Position numbers and translations under genes: made by a program. Positions 34,101-44,500 of a DNA stretch of 64,000 nucleotides are shown here, piece by piece; position 1 is the stretch's first letter; every line of letters starts with the position of its first letter. The stretch lies in contig NC_049986.1 of NCBI RefSeq assembly GCF_000003815.2, forward strand, positions 14,271,933 to 14,335,932, written 5' to 3'. The DNA is from Branchiostoma floridae. Its lineage: Eukaryota; Chordata; Leptocardii; Amphioxiformes; Branchiostomatidae. The notes beneath the pieces are model-generated. The model was not told the origin of the DNA and did not search any database. It saw only the letters and a list, made by a program, of their open reading frames with translations.

Positions 34101-34274
34101 ATTTTATACACTCTAGATACTGGTATATGGTTTCTATGGTATATACGGGAACGATCGCCGACTGCCCCCCTCCCCATATGACGACACAAATCTTACTGAA
34201 ACTGTTCAAAAGAGAACACATCTCACCTGTTCCTTATAATTCTGGATCGACACCATCAATGTTTCTTCATCCAT
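21969..34274 (-). CDS. ZGPAT: ZGPAT (CCCH zinc finger, Tudor, G-patch protein), 3' exons missing
   Basis: Nuclear factor. Human ZGPAT binds DNA through its CCCH finger, recruits the NuRD complex to repress transcription, and is linked to splicing through its G-patch. Coding exons in transcript order: 34274-34227, 33075-32976, 32694-32534, 32170-31937, 31619-31525, 31327-31265, 22682-22528, 22141-21969. All phases agree across junctions. The start MDEETLMVSIQNYKEQ resembles the human start. A helical LSQVEAALSGG segment, an acidic Ser-rich linker, CAPFTTDWGVLQYHNA, the CCCH finger, the Tudor domain and an acidic linker ending GEWEAHTR follow. In human ZGPAT the next residues begin the G-patch. 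No G-patch or C-terminal coiled-coil exon was found down to tenascin, so the gene is incomplete here through misassembly, rearrangement or real loss. A run of 8.6 kb of repeat-rich intron precedes the Tudor exon. Confidence 0.9.
22213..22328. repeat. (GTGA)n microsatellite in ZGPAT intron
   Basis: About 29 units of GTGA, slightly interrupted at the 3' end (GAGAGTGACTGAGTGACTGAG). The minus-strand open frame through it (Ser-Leu-Thr-His repeats) is low complexity, not a gene. Confidence 0.97.
22528..22682 (-). CDS. ZGPAT: ZGPAT exon: Tudor domain
   Basis: It starts in phase 2 after tgtccag and ends in phase 1 at gtgagt. EEGSQCLAKYRNGLWYPATV and DGYKVQYSSYQETAVLG show the Tudor fold, with the aromatic residues (Y, W, Y, Y) expected at the ligand pocket. 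It aligns with the human segment beginning AGSACLAKHQDGLW. Confidence 0.93.
22850..23430. repeat. Diverged tandem repeat with ATGCAAAT boxes
   Basis: A ~210-bp unit is present about 2.5 times. Copies around 23,040-23,190 and 23,275-23,425 share TTTTCCTAATT, ATGCAAATGAGCTGTTGAT, GCATAATT and CATGACGATCCGTCAACATG-like blocks. An older copy is recognisable near 22,850-22,960. Interspersed-repeat origin is likely; class unknown. Confidence 0.6.
23463..23645 (+). repeat. Interspersed repeat with GCCGCTAGGGGG box, copy 1
   Basis: It shares with the 24.9-25.4 kb copies the blocks GCTGCAGTACC, GCCGCTAGGGGG, CCTACCCACC, AGTTATGCTG and CCTTAGCCATTCTGGCAAAG. The copy ends in a CA-rich stretch (ACACACACAGACACACAAAC). 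Confidence 0.75.
24838..25420 (+). repeat. Interspersed repeat with CTAGGGGGC boxes, two tandem units
   Basis: Two ~285-bp units (24838-25118 and 25119-25420). Each has a CTAGGGGGCCCAAACT block followed by a GCTGCAGTACC...CTAGG(G/A)GGCCCATTATCG block and an AGTTATGCTG end. The last copy ends in the same CCTTAGCCATTCTGGCAAAG as the 23.5-kb copy. Four CTCF-like cores lie here. Confidence 0.75.
25421..27663. other. ZGPAT intron, no gene recognised
   Basis: Non-coding on both strands. A GC-richer patch at 26,180-26,390 could be a regulatory element, but nothing specific was identified. Confidence 0.4.
27666..28574. mobile_element. Non-autonomous DNA transposon, TA-flanked, GGCCAC-rich ends
   Basis: 909-bp element starting CAGTCAAACCTGTCTATAG and ending ATACAGGTTTGACTG. 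The terminal inverted repeats are about 25 bp with small mismatches. TA on both sides (27664-27665, 28575-28576) fits a TA target duplication as in Tc1/mariner-type elements. Both subterminal regions carry many copies of (T/G)GGCCAC or GCGGCCAC. The interior is CpG-rich compared with its surroundings. No transposase ORF. Confidence 0.75.
28577..31264. other. ZGPAT intron, mostly featureless, with one possible inverted-end element
   Basis: No coding exon. Around 29,711-30,000, AGGGGTGGGTACCGGTAC at the left and GTACCAGTACCCCCC at the right are roughly inverted, and a perfect CAGGTCCGGACCTG palindrome lies between. This could be an old DNA transposon. A C-run of about 13 lies at 29,986-29,998. 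Confidence 0.4.
31265..31327 (-). CDS. ZGPAT: ZGPAT exon: end of zinc finger and adjoining segment
   Basis: A 63-nt exon. Its first base completes the Arg codon, then FSHGNLVAVSDLRQYKELDF. The His of FSH is the last zinc ligand. It corresponds to the human FSHGQVVSLDELRPF segment. Confidence 0.92.
31525..31619 (-). CDS. ZGPAT: ZGPAT exon: CCCH zinc finger cysteines
   Basis: VRVIFCNPITNSMLP precedes the finger. With the next exon it gives CSYFLEGKCRFSEEDCRFSH, a C-x7-C-x6-C-x3-H finger. The human finger has x5 in the middle spacer, so this one is one residue longer. Donor gtgaga. Confidence 0.92.
31937..32170 (-). CDS. ZGPAT: ZGPAT exon: acidic linker and conserved WGxLxYHNA block
   Basis: Phase 0 at both ends. 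KAISGEAGPSGAGDT, then DSSSSDEEENDPDTD, then the conserved CAPFTTDWGVLQYHNA that precedes the zinc finger in all ZGPAT proteins I recall. Confidence 0.92.
32534..32694 (-). CDS. ZGPAT: ZGPAT exon 3
   Basis: Phase 1 in, phase 0 out. ESLLSIKKSKLLGMLESP continues the N-terminal helical region (human has ASLVSVRKSSLL), then a Thr/Ser-rich linker ending DDEFAVFQ. Confidence 0.9.
32976..33075 (-). CDS. ZGPAT: ZGPAT exon 2: N-terminal helix
   Basis: LSQVEAALSGG followed by MEELVQLKHDLEELITLSE, an amphipathic coiled-coil-like stretch. Donor gtaata, phase 1. Confidence 0.88.
33320..34022. repeat. Array of ~15 short near-palindromes in ZGPAT intron 1
   Basis: Two blocks (33320-33697 and 33907-34022). 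Units fit TCRTCACTGG, a 4-6 nt centre, then CCAGTGAYGA, so each unit is itself an inverted repeat with arms of up to 10 bp. Unit starts: 33320, 33363, 33391, 33424 (half unit), 33442, 33474, 33504, 33535, 33566, 33609, 33639, 33674, 33907, 33936, 33969, 33997. Spacing is 28-43 bp within blocks. The centres differ (GGCT, ACAC, TTTC, AATT, GGAC). I do not recognise a repeat family. Confidence 0.9.
34227..34274 (-). CDS. ZGPAT: ZGPAT exon 1 with start codon
   Basis: ATG at 34274-34272 gives MDEETLMVSIQNYKEQ, ending at a gtgaga donor in phase 0. The start matches the human MDEESLESALQTYRAQ in length and pattern, which fixes the start codon. Confidence 0.93.
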
Positions 34275-34750
34275 GATACACAGATATTTTTTTCCGACCC
34301 GATCGCAATAATTCTAGACAAATATAAAACTTTGGCACATTTAAAATCTTGAGTAAGGCGCCATCTTAGAAGCGCTGCACGATGGGATTGCTTTTTTATG
34401 TGACCACTATTGCCAAATATTTGCCAGACAAAACTTCGTAGATTCTGTTCATGAAATACTAGTACAAAATTATACTACGAATGAAATAATTTCTTTTATA
34501 GAATTTCTTGCTCATATAGATATTTTTGTAAGATATTCACTGTGATATTAGATATAATATAGGGGACATTTCTGTCAGGCAATAAAGTATCTGCTTAGGA
34601 CAGCAACAATCACAAACATACCATCAAACCGGAAGTAGCTGTCTGAGTTAGTGAAGGAAAGATCCGCAGCTGTCAGTCGTAAAACTACTGTAGTCCTGTC
34701 TTCTGTTGTGCAAGAAAAATCGTCGGTTTTCACTTGAACTTGTTTTTCAG
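34275..34750. promoter_or_regulatory. Shared head-to-head promoter region of ZGPAT and C12orf57
   Basis: 476 bp between divergent start codons. GGCGCCATCTTA (34358-34369) is a YY1-type core (AAGATGGCGCC on the minus strand), in the position where YY1 sites mark starts of housekeeping genes; it would sit in or near the ZGPAT 5' UTR. TTTTTCAG directly before the C12orf57 ATG looks like a splice acceptor, so that gene may have an upstream non-coding exon. Promoter role is inferred from arrangement. Confidence 0.5.
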
Positions 34751-36693
34751 ATGGCCAGTTCAACGAATGAGTCGATACTAACGTTAGAAAAGGCAAGAGG
34801 TAAAGAATAACAACTTGGGTTCACCTTTTTGTAATCTACTCCACTGTCTATTAACGTTATGCGTTTCTCTACACATTGTACGTTTCTATTTCTGTATACA
34901 GTAACGTTACATTGAGTGCAATCTATCTTATTCTGAAGGCATTCGTCTTTGATCTAGGAACAGATAACGTTAAACGCTCTCGTCCTCTGTTTCTCTATCT
35001 GTCTTCGTGTTTCTATGCATGTGTATTGTATTTGTGTATTTTGCATGTCTGTGTATGTGTATGAATTATAATCTTAATGAATGAAAATGGAAAGGTTGCT
35101 CCTACTACAAGAGGTTGGAGTGTTGATGTTCTATTCTTGTGCTGCATGCCAGGAATGTTAAAATTGTGATAAAATTTCTAACCTTATGAAGGTAACGTTA
35201 TGAGGTTCTCAAACTCTTTTCTGTGTGTGTGTATTGTGTATGTGTGCATTTGTGTATTGCCTTTGCCTGTGTGTATTAATACATTTGTGCAAGGAGGTGG
35301 TTTGTGTTTGCACACATATTTGTCAATGTTTGTGTATCAAGGCCATGCACAAGTATGTACATCTTAACTATAATCTTACTTTCACCAAGAAGGTTAAAAA
35401 CAAGATCTTATCTTCAACCTCCTTGCTTTGATATAGAAGCCCTGAAGGATGTTATCAATGCCTTCACCATTCTGTGTATTAAGCTATGTCTATGTGTGTG
35501 TGCATCAAAGTTTATGTGTCTCCAGTCCTTGCACAAGTATGTACACATTGATATTATTTTAACTATAGAAGCCCTGAAGGATGTTATCAATGCCTTCACC
35601 ATTCCTGAGAACATGGCGCGGATGGAGGAGGCACGTGACCAGGCGGGGAACGACATGATGAAGATGATGCAGATCGTGTTTCCCGTAGCAACGCAGATTC
35701 AGCAGGAAGTCATACAAAAGTATGGTTTCTCTGCAGATGGTGATGGTGAGCAGGCTTTGGCATGTTTTATACTGGTGTTTTCCTACTACAGCACTAAGGT
35801 TACCTGTATAGCCTGGCATCCAGTCGTGTCATATAGCCCCGAGTCTCTCCTGAGGACTGAAGAGACCCGGGAGCTATGATACAGCTGGATACCAGGCTAC
35901 TGCCTGCAGCTGTACTAGCCTAGATTCAACTAGATTTTATTTCTAGGGTCACAGGGTCACAGACCACCTCCAACTTAGTCCAAGGCCAACACGCCCCCAA
36001 CTAAATTTTACTTACAGTAGGACCTTGAGACACAGTGGGCAATCCTACTACATTATACATGTACATCATCACAACAGGTTTGCAGAAAAGCTACCTGGCC
36101 CCCAATTTCCTGTAAACCCAATGATAAATGGCAATCACAACATTGGTATAAGCTACTCTTTAAGCTGCTTAGATTGGCCCTGGCTACATGGGCCCTTTCA
36201 ATACACCCTCATTGTTATTGTTGTCATGGGTTAATAATCTTTCTGTTGTCATCGGTGGCACTGTATAATCCTGTGCCTCATGTCATTTTCTAAGCAATTC
36301 TTAATGTTGCCATGGGTGAACAATCTTGTGCTTCAGTTGATTTATACTGTTCTTTATCTGTATCTATATAGCCGCCCGGTATATTGGCGCAACACGCAAG
36401 CTGTTGTCATTAGTGAATAATATAACTTGTGCTTCAGATCGTTTTCTTAGCAGTTCTTCTCGCCTGTAGACTACAATGATCACTAAAGCTGAAATGAACT
36501 TTTAACCAACTTGTGGACCCGATGACAGTATTTTGCACCTTTGTTCTCAGGAGCTGTTAAATTTGCAAATGCCATCCGTCAGTACGAGATGGAGGACCAA
36601 GAGATTGCCAGCCTGTCCAGCAACCTCAAATCCATGTTTCTGCCCCAGATGGCAACACCCCCCACCCCAGCACAAGATGTTGCAACATCATAG
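34751..36693 (+). CDS. C12orf57: C12orf57 orthologue (protein C10)
   Basis: Small conserved protein of poorly known function; human C12orf57 variants cause a brain malformation syndrome (Temtamy). Coding exons 34751-34799, 35569-35745 and 36551-36693 (TAG) give 122 residues; human has 126. Both introns are phase 1. MASSTNES is followed by EALKDVINAFTIPEN, ARMEEARDQAGNDMMKMMQ, FPVATQIQQEVIQKYGFS, DGDGAVKFANAIRQYE and EIASLSSNLKSMFLPQM, matching the human chain block by block. There is no signal peptide or membrane segment. The start is set by Met-Ala-Ser and by length agreement. The first 36 nt of exon 2 are duplicated upstream at 35437. An AATAAA at 37719 is the first candidate polyadenylation signal. 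Confidence 0.93.
34779..35200. promoter_or_regulatory. Five TAACGTTA palindromes in C12orf57 exon 1 / intron 1
   Basis: Exact copies at 34779, 34852, 34902, 34965 and 35193. Each holds two inverted TAACG cores (MYB-like YAACNG is the nearest known site type). The spacing is 50-73 bp for the first four. One copy is inside coding exon 1. Confidence 0.6.
35437..35472 (+). pseudogene. Duplicated start of C12orf57 exon 2 (pseudo-exon)
   Basis: 36 nt identical to the first 36 nt of exon 2 (35569-35604), preceded by atatag instead of ctatag. The flanking sequence shares GCACAAGTATGTACA upstream of both copies, so the duplication reached further and has decayed outside the exon. The frame stays open after the duplicate, but no good donor follows closely. 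Confidence 0.85.
35809..35899. mobile_element. Foldback MITE, TAGCCTGG ends
   Basis: 91-bp element in C12orf57 intron 2. The ends TAGCCTGGCATCCAG and CTGGATACCAGGCTA pair across nearly the whole length as a hairpin. No clear target duplication here. It is related by its ends to the element at 49430. Confidence 0.75.
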
Positions 36694-38582
36694 AATACAC
36701 TGTCAAACGGACAATAGACTGACATTCTCACAAACAACAAGACCACCTCAACTATGATTGGCTGCAATATGTCTTTTGTCACTGAATAGGTTGAATTTCT
36801 GCAAAAAGTTGCTCTCAATACTTCATATGAGAATGTAGCAGACACAAGTTGTGACACACTTAAGCTCTGGTGGAACAATATATAGAACATTTCTACACCA
36901 ATTGAATCTGTTATTGAGAGTTATCAGAAAGTGTTGCATGGTTGTTGTCTTTTTATTCTAGTGTACATGCATGTCACATGTATTGTTTCTTTGGTTTGTA
37001 TTTTGAAATGTTGCACTTTCTCATTTTAGACAATGTTTTCTATAATAGGAGTTAGATATAATTTAGTTAAAGGCTTTATACACTATTGGATTTGAGCTTT
37101 GACCTGACCTAAGTATGTCACATTTGAGAAGAATATGAAGTATACAGTCACTAATATTTTAAGCAGGTAAAATTATTTACCCTGTAGAAAGAAATGCATT
37201 CACACAAATACTTCATAGCAGTTTTTCAGCCATTGGAGCTGTGTAAAATTGTTACACAAAAAGCACAACTTTGTGGTTTACTGTCAGCATCTCGATAGCA
37301 TTTTTAGCTTTAATTGTTCTTTTAATAACCATAATTCCATCTTATGCCTATCATTCCAGTTTGCAACAGGTAGTGTCGTTATCAAATATTTTTATGAGTT
37401 TTACACTTGAAATTTGTATAAAATCTCCTAAATCAATTCTTATACAATGTTATCTATATTGTAAGAGAATGTGGATCATGCCATCGAACAGTACATGTCC
37501 AAAAATAACAGCAAAAGAACTTCATGACTTGTGATCCTTACAATTCAAGCTTACAGTTTCCAAGACTACCAAATACATTAATCCGATGCTTTAGGTATCC
37601 AATGTTTTCTAGACCATACCTACATGCATATCCTATATAAAAGCTCTTTGCGCAAACCAGCAGTATGCAGACATACTTGCCCCGGATTCATTGTTATAGT
37701 ATACAGCGTAATACAAGTAATAAAGATGCTTTTCCACAAAGCTTACTGTACATAATATATGTTAATTCACAAGATATTTCTTCAATTCTTTAACAGAACA
37801 GTCTTATCATTTATCATTGCACATGTGTGTATGAGTAACAATTTGCCAAACTTTCTGTTCTGGAGAATGCTTAAATTATGTGCCTTAAGTATCATACCAT
37901 TGTCTTCTGCAACATTTCCACTCATTCCTTAACTAGGAAGAGAAGACGTTACATATTATCTACCTTTAGAGAGAGGAAGTTGTAATTCACAATCACACTT
38001 TGCATGTTCTCCTCAGAAAGTCCTATTTTTTAAAGTATTTTTTACTGTCAATGAGAAGTCAATTGGTTTAAACAATATACGATCACTAGCCTTACAGCTT
38101 GACTAGACAGCAGGAAGATATAATGTAGCCAGGATAATGGGTACAAAGTGCTTGATGAACAGATACAGGTTAAAACTTTTCATGTCCAAATACAATGGAG
38201 TGGTCAAAACTGCTTCACTTGATTGTCTTAAGTTTCAAACTTGATATTTCAAGGATTGCAGATGGTTGAAAGAGTTGCTGTTTGTTTTCTGGTGTTTAAG
38301 ATGGGATCAGGAGTGCCTAAACATAAGAAGTTTATGAAATTCGTAAATATTATACTTTTATGTAAAATATTTATGAATTTCATTCATCATGAAAAACTGA
38401 AATTTTATCCTTTGTCAGTTTCTTTTTTTATAAAAGCCACTACTTTGTCCATTCCAGTTTGTATGCTTTAAGTAGAATTTCTATGAATCTCATTATAATC
38501 CATATGAGGTGAACAGAATTTGTTTGAATACATGTACTTAGGCACCCCTTGGGATTGTATTGTATACATTGCAATGCAGGAT
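36694..38582. other. Intergenic region between convergent C12orf57 and DUF885 gene
   Basis: AT-rich, presumably two 3' UTRs plus spacer. One AATAAA on the plus strand (37719-37724). No ORF with recognisable homology. Confidence 0.5.
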
Positions 38583-41500
38583 TTACTTCTGCTTGGTGTC
38601 CTGTATGTACTGGTGCACCACCTCCTCCAGGATGTTGAGAGGTACAGAACCACAGCCCAACAGAACAGTATGGAACTCACGGACATCAAACTTGGAACCT
38701 GAGAAATGTGAGAAAACCAATGGTACTGATTAGCAAGGGAAGACCTCTTTCTTAGTAAGATAATGCTACATATGCTATGTGAAGAAGGAGCAAGCAAAAG
38801 CTGGCTTAGCAACAGTTTGAAACACCTAATAGTACAATGTATGTATAATTTAGATAGTCAAATCTACATATCACTACAAATGTAGCTACACTTCCATAAG
38901 CATACCTCCAGGGAGAGACTAAAAGCACACAGCTGGACTCCAGGATAACATATCATAGACTATTTTCAAAAAGCATATTTATGGCTTGCCTATAAATCTG
39001 ACATGTACAGCACTATGAGTGACTACCTAGTTCTGTTTTTGCCTTTTCTCGCAGTTCCTGGATCTTCCTCATCCCAATCTTGTAGGCACAGGCCTGGGAA
39101 TGGGGAAGGAAAAGGGAAGCAATGTTATTTGTACATTTCCAGCATCTGCTATAGGTACGTGTATGATGTATGCATGACTTTTTAGCCCATACAAAGACAT
39201 CAAATATGCCACATGTGCAATAAGATTGAATATTAAATCCTTGAGTCTACACCAAATGTATTGCAGAAACAAAGGGCTTCAAAAACAAGTGACACTTTTT
39301 TGGTTGTAAGACCTGCCTGACACTTAAACATGAAGGAATCTACAGAACATGTAACTACACAGACCCACCTGTCCAGGCCAGGTGATGTACCTGTTGACTT
39401 CAATCTCAATGTGTTTGGGAGAAACAGCAGAATTTTCCTTCATGTACTGAACAGCACGCTCCTTGGACCATCTGGAGGAGTAAACAACATTGTCCAATTA
39501 CATAACTTTATAATCAATGCTGATGCGATAGCCTTCCAAACATTTACAAAATCATAATCTATATATATTTAGGGCAATGTCACATTTCAAAACCGGGGCC
39601 CGGCTGGGATGTTTGTGGAAACGAAAAATAGAATGCATACATAAAAATATACGCAAATAATGCCCATAACTATTCTCTTACTACGTGTAGCTTAGTGTCT
39701 TTTGAATCATACTTTTCATTCCCCAAAAACTTCTGGGGCGGGCCCCAGTTTGGAAATAAATTAAAGGACATTTTGAAAGAAACAACAGCCACCATTCTAC
39801 TATTGTATTAAACTTGGTTTATCAACATTTCTCCTCCAAATCTGAACTTCATTTACATGCATGTATATTAATATTTCTTTCCTGAGCTTTTTTTACTCTA
39901 AAAGTTTACTCTGTTAAAAATATTAACATAAACGGATTTTACCCCATGACATGCATGCCAGTGTCCACAACCAGTCTACAGGCTCTCATGATCTCAAATG
40001 ACAGGTGGCCAAACCTGGATAGACATCAAGGTGAAAACAGGTTAGACAGGAAATGCAGTTTTTATCACACAAAAAACAGCTTAATGTCAACATACTGCAA
40101 TAATATACTATACACATTTATCAGTCTTATTTCTATTTTCCTGAGCATGAAGGAAACTCATCTATGAAAATGTTATCATTTAGATAGTTAATGTGCAGTA
40201 ATATTCATGCTGCACAAATGGTGCCTGGCCACAATTTTCTTACAGTAAATGATTAACACAGTCATGAAAGTGAGTTTGATCAAATGCAATGTATGTATAT
40301 AGCTTAGATTCCTTACAGAGAATAAGGGTCCTCATAGAGCCCCATCTCCTTTCCCAGGTACTCACAGTACAGTCCCCAGCCCTGGGAAACATCACAGAAC
40401 CACAGATTTGGAATAGTTTGAAATATTAGAAGCAGATAGTGTTATAGCAGAAGGATCACAGACAAAACAGCTTCAGGGGAACAACCAAGCAAACTGCCTT
40501 TCAAGGAGGAAAAGATGGTGCAGTAAGCTTAAAAGCAAAAATGGTGTCTTATAAAAACAGCTGACTTGACTTAACTTAATAGCTCTCTCTGAGTGCACTT
40601 TTAAGATTATGTTTTTAGCTATCCATGCTGAGAGCATTTTCAAGTCTATATTGATAGACTTTTCCATGCTATCCTCACCTCCATGAATGCAGTGTACATG
40701 GCAAACCTGCCTGGGGCCTCGTAGTACCGCCGGTCTTCAAAGAAACGCCTGAAGCTTGGCAAATTTCTCTGGTTGAGGGAGTAGCAAGCCTGCACCAAAA
40801 GACATAGTTTGGTAAGTTTATCAGCCTAAAAAATAGACTCAGCAATAGACAATTATTGCATTAATACAGAAACCATATATGTGGTTTTAACCCACCTGTA
40901 GGTGATGTCCTGGTTCCCCCTCATGCAGGGCCAGTGTCATCATCTCATACTTGGGGCTACAGAAAACAAAAATAACAGCTGTGAAGAGTGAGCTGAAGAA
41001 ATTTGTGTCAAAGATACAATGTTAAAAAAGAAGACAATGAAATAGATACATTGTATATCAAAATAGAACTGCTTAATTTCATCTGGCCATTTAGGAGATT
41101 AGTGGCAAGGTGGTCATATTCAGCAAAACGAGCATCCAGTTGTAGCAAGAGGGCAACGCTTTCATCTATTACAATTTATGACCCTTACTTGCTTCTGACG
41201 TCTGAACAGTTGACATAGAAGATCCCAGGACGACTGCCATCATCACTGGGTGCCAGGTAGAACGCTGCTGGACTGTTAGCCATGCTGGGTGGGGCAGGGA
41301 TCACACTAGAACAGAAAAAACAAGTTGAATGTTCCTGCAATGTCTGCTTAATCATCTAACTTTTTGCACTGAATGGAATGAAGTGTGGTCTTGACATTGA
41401 TTTTTTTTCGATCTGAAGAAGGACCAATTGAGGGATATGGTACAGGTTAATGTCATAGCCCTGTCCGCTTCAGTGATTGCCTTGACGTGTGTGACAATTG

Positions 41501-44500
41501 CGGCGCATCCCACCCCTCTCTCATTGTTCAGACTAGCCTTGTATTCAGTCCTATTTTCTCTCTGTGTTTCTTATGGGCTTTGGATAGGGCTATAAATGCA
41601 GTATAGCGCTATGATTACTGGATATGGCTACTATGGGAAAATTGGGAATGGATAACAGTCTATGGTTGGACTGCTAGTCTTGACTGACATCCAGGACCAG
41701 TCTATTCAAGTAACAATTAATCATATGAGATTAGCACATACCTCAGCTCATTGTCTGGAATGTCGTTGAAGAGCTGTGGAAGTCTTGGACGGATTTTGTT
41801 ATTTGCCATATCCTTAAAGCCATCGAGGAGCTCTTGCTGTTGAATCAATGCATTTTCTTGGTTAAAATGATCATGAATTAATCTATCATGTACTGAAAAC
41901 AAGACTCAAGAGACTTGTTGAAGTTTGTGAATTGGACAAGCTGTTGAAGGTACTAGATTTTGTCTAACAACTCTTTAACATCAGAACAAAGTGCACCTCA
42001 TCTTATCAGTATGCCTAAGCTTTCACCTTTCAAGAAATCAGCATGATGTACTTTTTGTAAAACAGACATAAATCTCAAAATAGATGTCCACTTTTCCTAC
42101 TTACCTCTGAAGGGTAGTAGAAGCTGTCATCCTTACGAAGGTGTTCCAAGAAGTCTTTAAACTCTCCTGAAAACCCCACCTTTTCCATAACCTGCAGACA
42201 ACAGAAATATCTTAACATCTGTACCTCACATCTTCAATGTCCATGCATCTTTTATGTTTATCATCATCATCATCATCTTGTTCCATACCAGTACTGCAGC
42301 CAGGCCACAGCCTTCTCATTTGCCTCCAGCAAGTCCCAGGTCAGATGTTGGGGCCCAATATGTAGTCCCATATAATGTGTCCCATAGTCTGGGTAGGGTG
42401 ATCACAACAACACTCAGCTGAGTTATCTTTTATGTTTGTACTACTCGTTCACTTCTCCCTGCTAAAATTGAACAGATGGCTACAATTATAACATTACTCG
42501 TAACTACAATAACTGATCCTGAACCTTCTGCATCTCCTCCCTGATCCTGGCCACCTCCTCTAGCCCAGTTTCGTGCACCTGTTGCGGCGTCATGTCACAC
42601 GTGATGTGGAACCTCAGCGCAGCCTCGTAGTGGGCCGTACCATCCGGCAGGGAGGAGCAGCCTATGGAGGGACGGCAGGCTGGGATGTACTCCTGGAGTG
42701 GGCACACATAGATTCATCTGTTATGTTGTTGCGACATACCATCATAGAAAATTCAAGCTGCCTTAGAAGAAATGATAGTCAGCAAAGTTTTACAATGAAA
42801 GATAAGGTGGTATGTCATTGTTCTATTGAAAAGGGGCAAACCTGCAGAGAGGACCTGCAAATCATACAAAAACTTTTACAAAACTGTGAACTCGACTCAA
42901 GCTGCTCAAATAGCGATCTAAGAAAGGCCAAAGAGAAAGCCTACAGCTGGATTAGGAACGATAAGATATGATGATGACTGATGTGTTACAGGCTCACAAT
43001 GTGTACACAAACAAGAGAAAAAGCCCTGGGTGTCAAATATCAATACTGCAAATTCAAGACAGATGAAGGTGATACCTGCTCTATGAAGTCTTTGATCTTC
43101 TGGAATGCTGGAAACACCTGGTCTTGTATTAAGGCTCTACCCTCGGCCTGCAGTTTGGCGCTGTGAAGGTGGAAAAACAAATCATGTCACTTACTCTCTT
43201 GATGTACATGCTCATATTTGAGCTAATATCTTATATGTAAGGTGGTCTCCTAAACCTACATTATAATGTTTTAAAGATAATAAATTTATGATTAGTAATC
43301 AAATGTTTAATCTTTGTTGTCTTAGGACAGAATAGATACAAGAAAAAGTTCTGTGTTTGTTGTTTCATAGATAGATAGGACTTTTGCAGATGGCATATAA
43401 CAATACCTAGTCTCTAAAAGAAGTTACTACATGCACCCAGGTTCTGCCTGGTGTACTTTTATACTGCTTTACAAACAGAATGTCTGTCAAACATACACTG
43501 TTTCTGTCCCAAGTGCCTCTGGAACTTTCTTGAGTGGCTCGTAGATACCACAGTCCTCTGGTTTCATGGAGACCAGGTCTTGTATTGCATCACACACACC
43601 AATCTGTGGAATATCATACATGTACATCTCAACAAGTCAGACCGTCAGGACTGCAAACGAAGGGGCAATCCATATCACATCATTTCCGAAAAGGAAGATA
43701 CTTCACAAAAGTCTACCTTCTCCTTGATCTATACAAAGATTTGGTATCTCCACATGCCTGTTACATATAATTACTGACACCAATTTTCAACAGTATGGCA
43801 AGTCTTTAAAGAGATGCTATTTAGAAGCTTTTAACATTTCAGTTGCAAGGTTTATTAAGTACATTTGAACATACATATATAGTTGGACAAGAGTTGTAAC
43901 ATTAGATAAAAGGTGTTGTAGGAATAATCGCCTCAGAAGTACATGTACTTACCATGCTGAACTGATGATAAGTTCTTCCCTCTACAATTCCTTGTTTCAT
44001 CAGGTTGATCATCTCTGTTACCTGGAATGATGACACATCTCTTGCATGACTTAAGAAGTAGACAATACTACCTCCGTATATCAGAATGAAAGACTGCTAC
44101 ATTTCCAAGTTGTTTAGTGTCAGACCCCATGTCAATCATAAATATAAAGAGCATCACAACTGATCATGTTTTCATACATGCAATCTCTTTGCTTTCAAGA
44201 CAGGGAAAGAGCATATCCACACGCAAAAAGAAAAGAATTGGTTCCCCCTAGCATAGATATATTACTAGTAATATTTATTCAGTTCTGTTCTCTATTGCCA
44301 AGGTGGCTTTCTACCTGACTCGGGGTACTGCTTTGTAGATAGGCCCTTGGAATGGTTAAGGATTTTCAGCCATGATTGCTTAGATGATAACATTTCTTTA
44401 CTGACCTGATTTGGGAATGCCTTGAGCCTGGAGAAGTACATGTCATAGTCCTGTTTGTTGTTGAACTTCATGAAGGAGATCAGGCGCTCAAACTCCACAT

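Noticed and set aside
35304-35879. 191-codon continuous ORF through C12orf57 exon 2
   Set aside because: It runs through intron sequence on both sides of the real exon (35569-35745); splice sites and comparison with human C12orf57 set the true limits.
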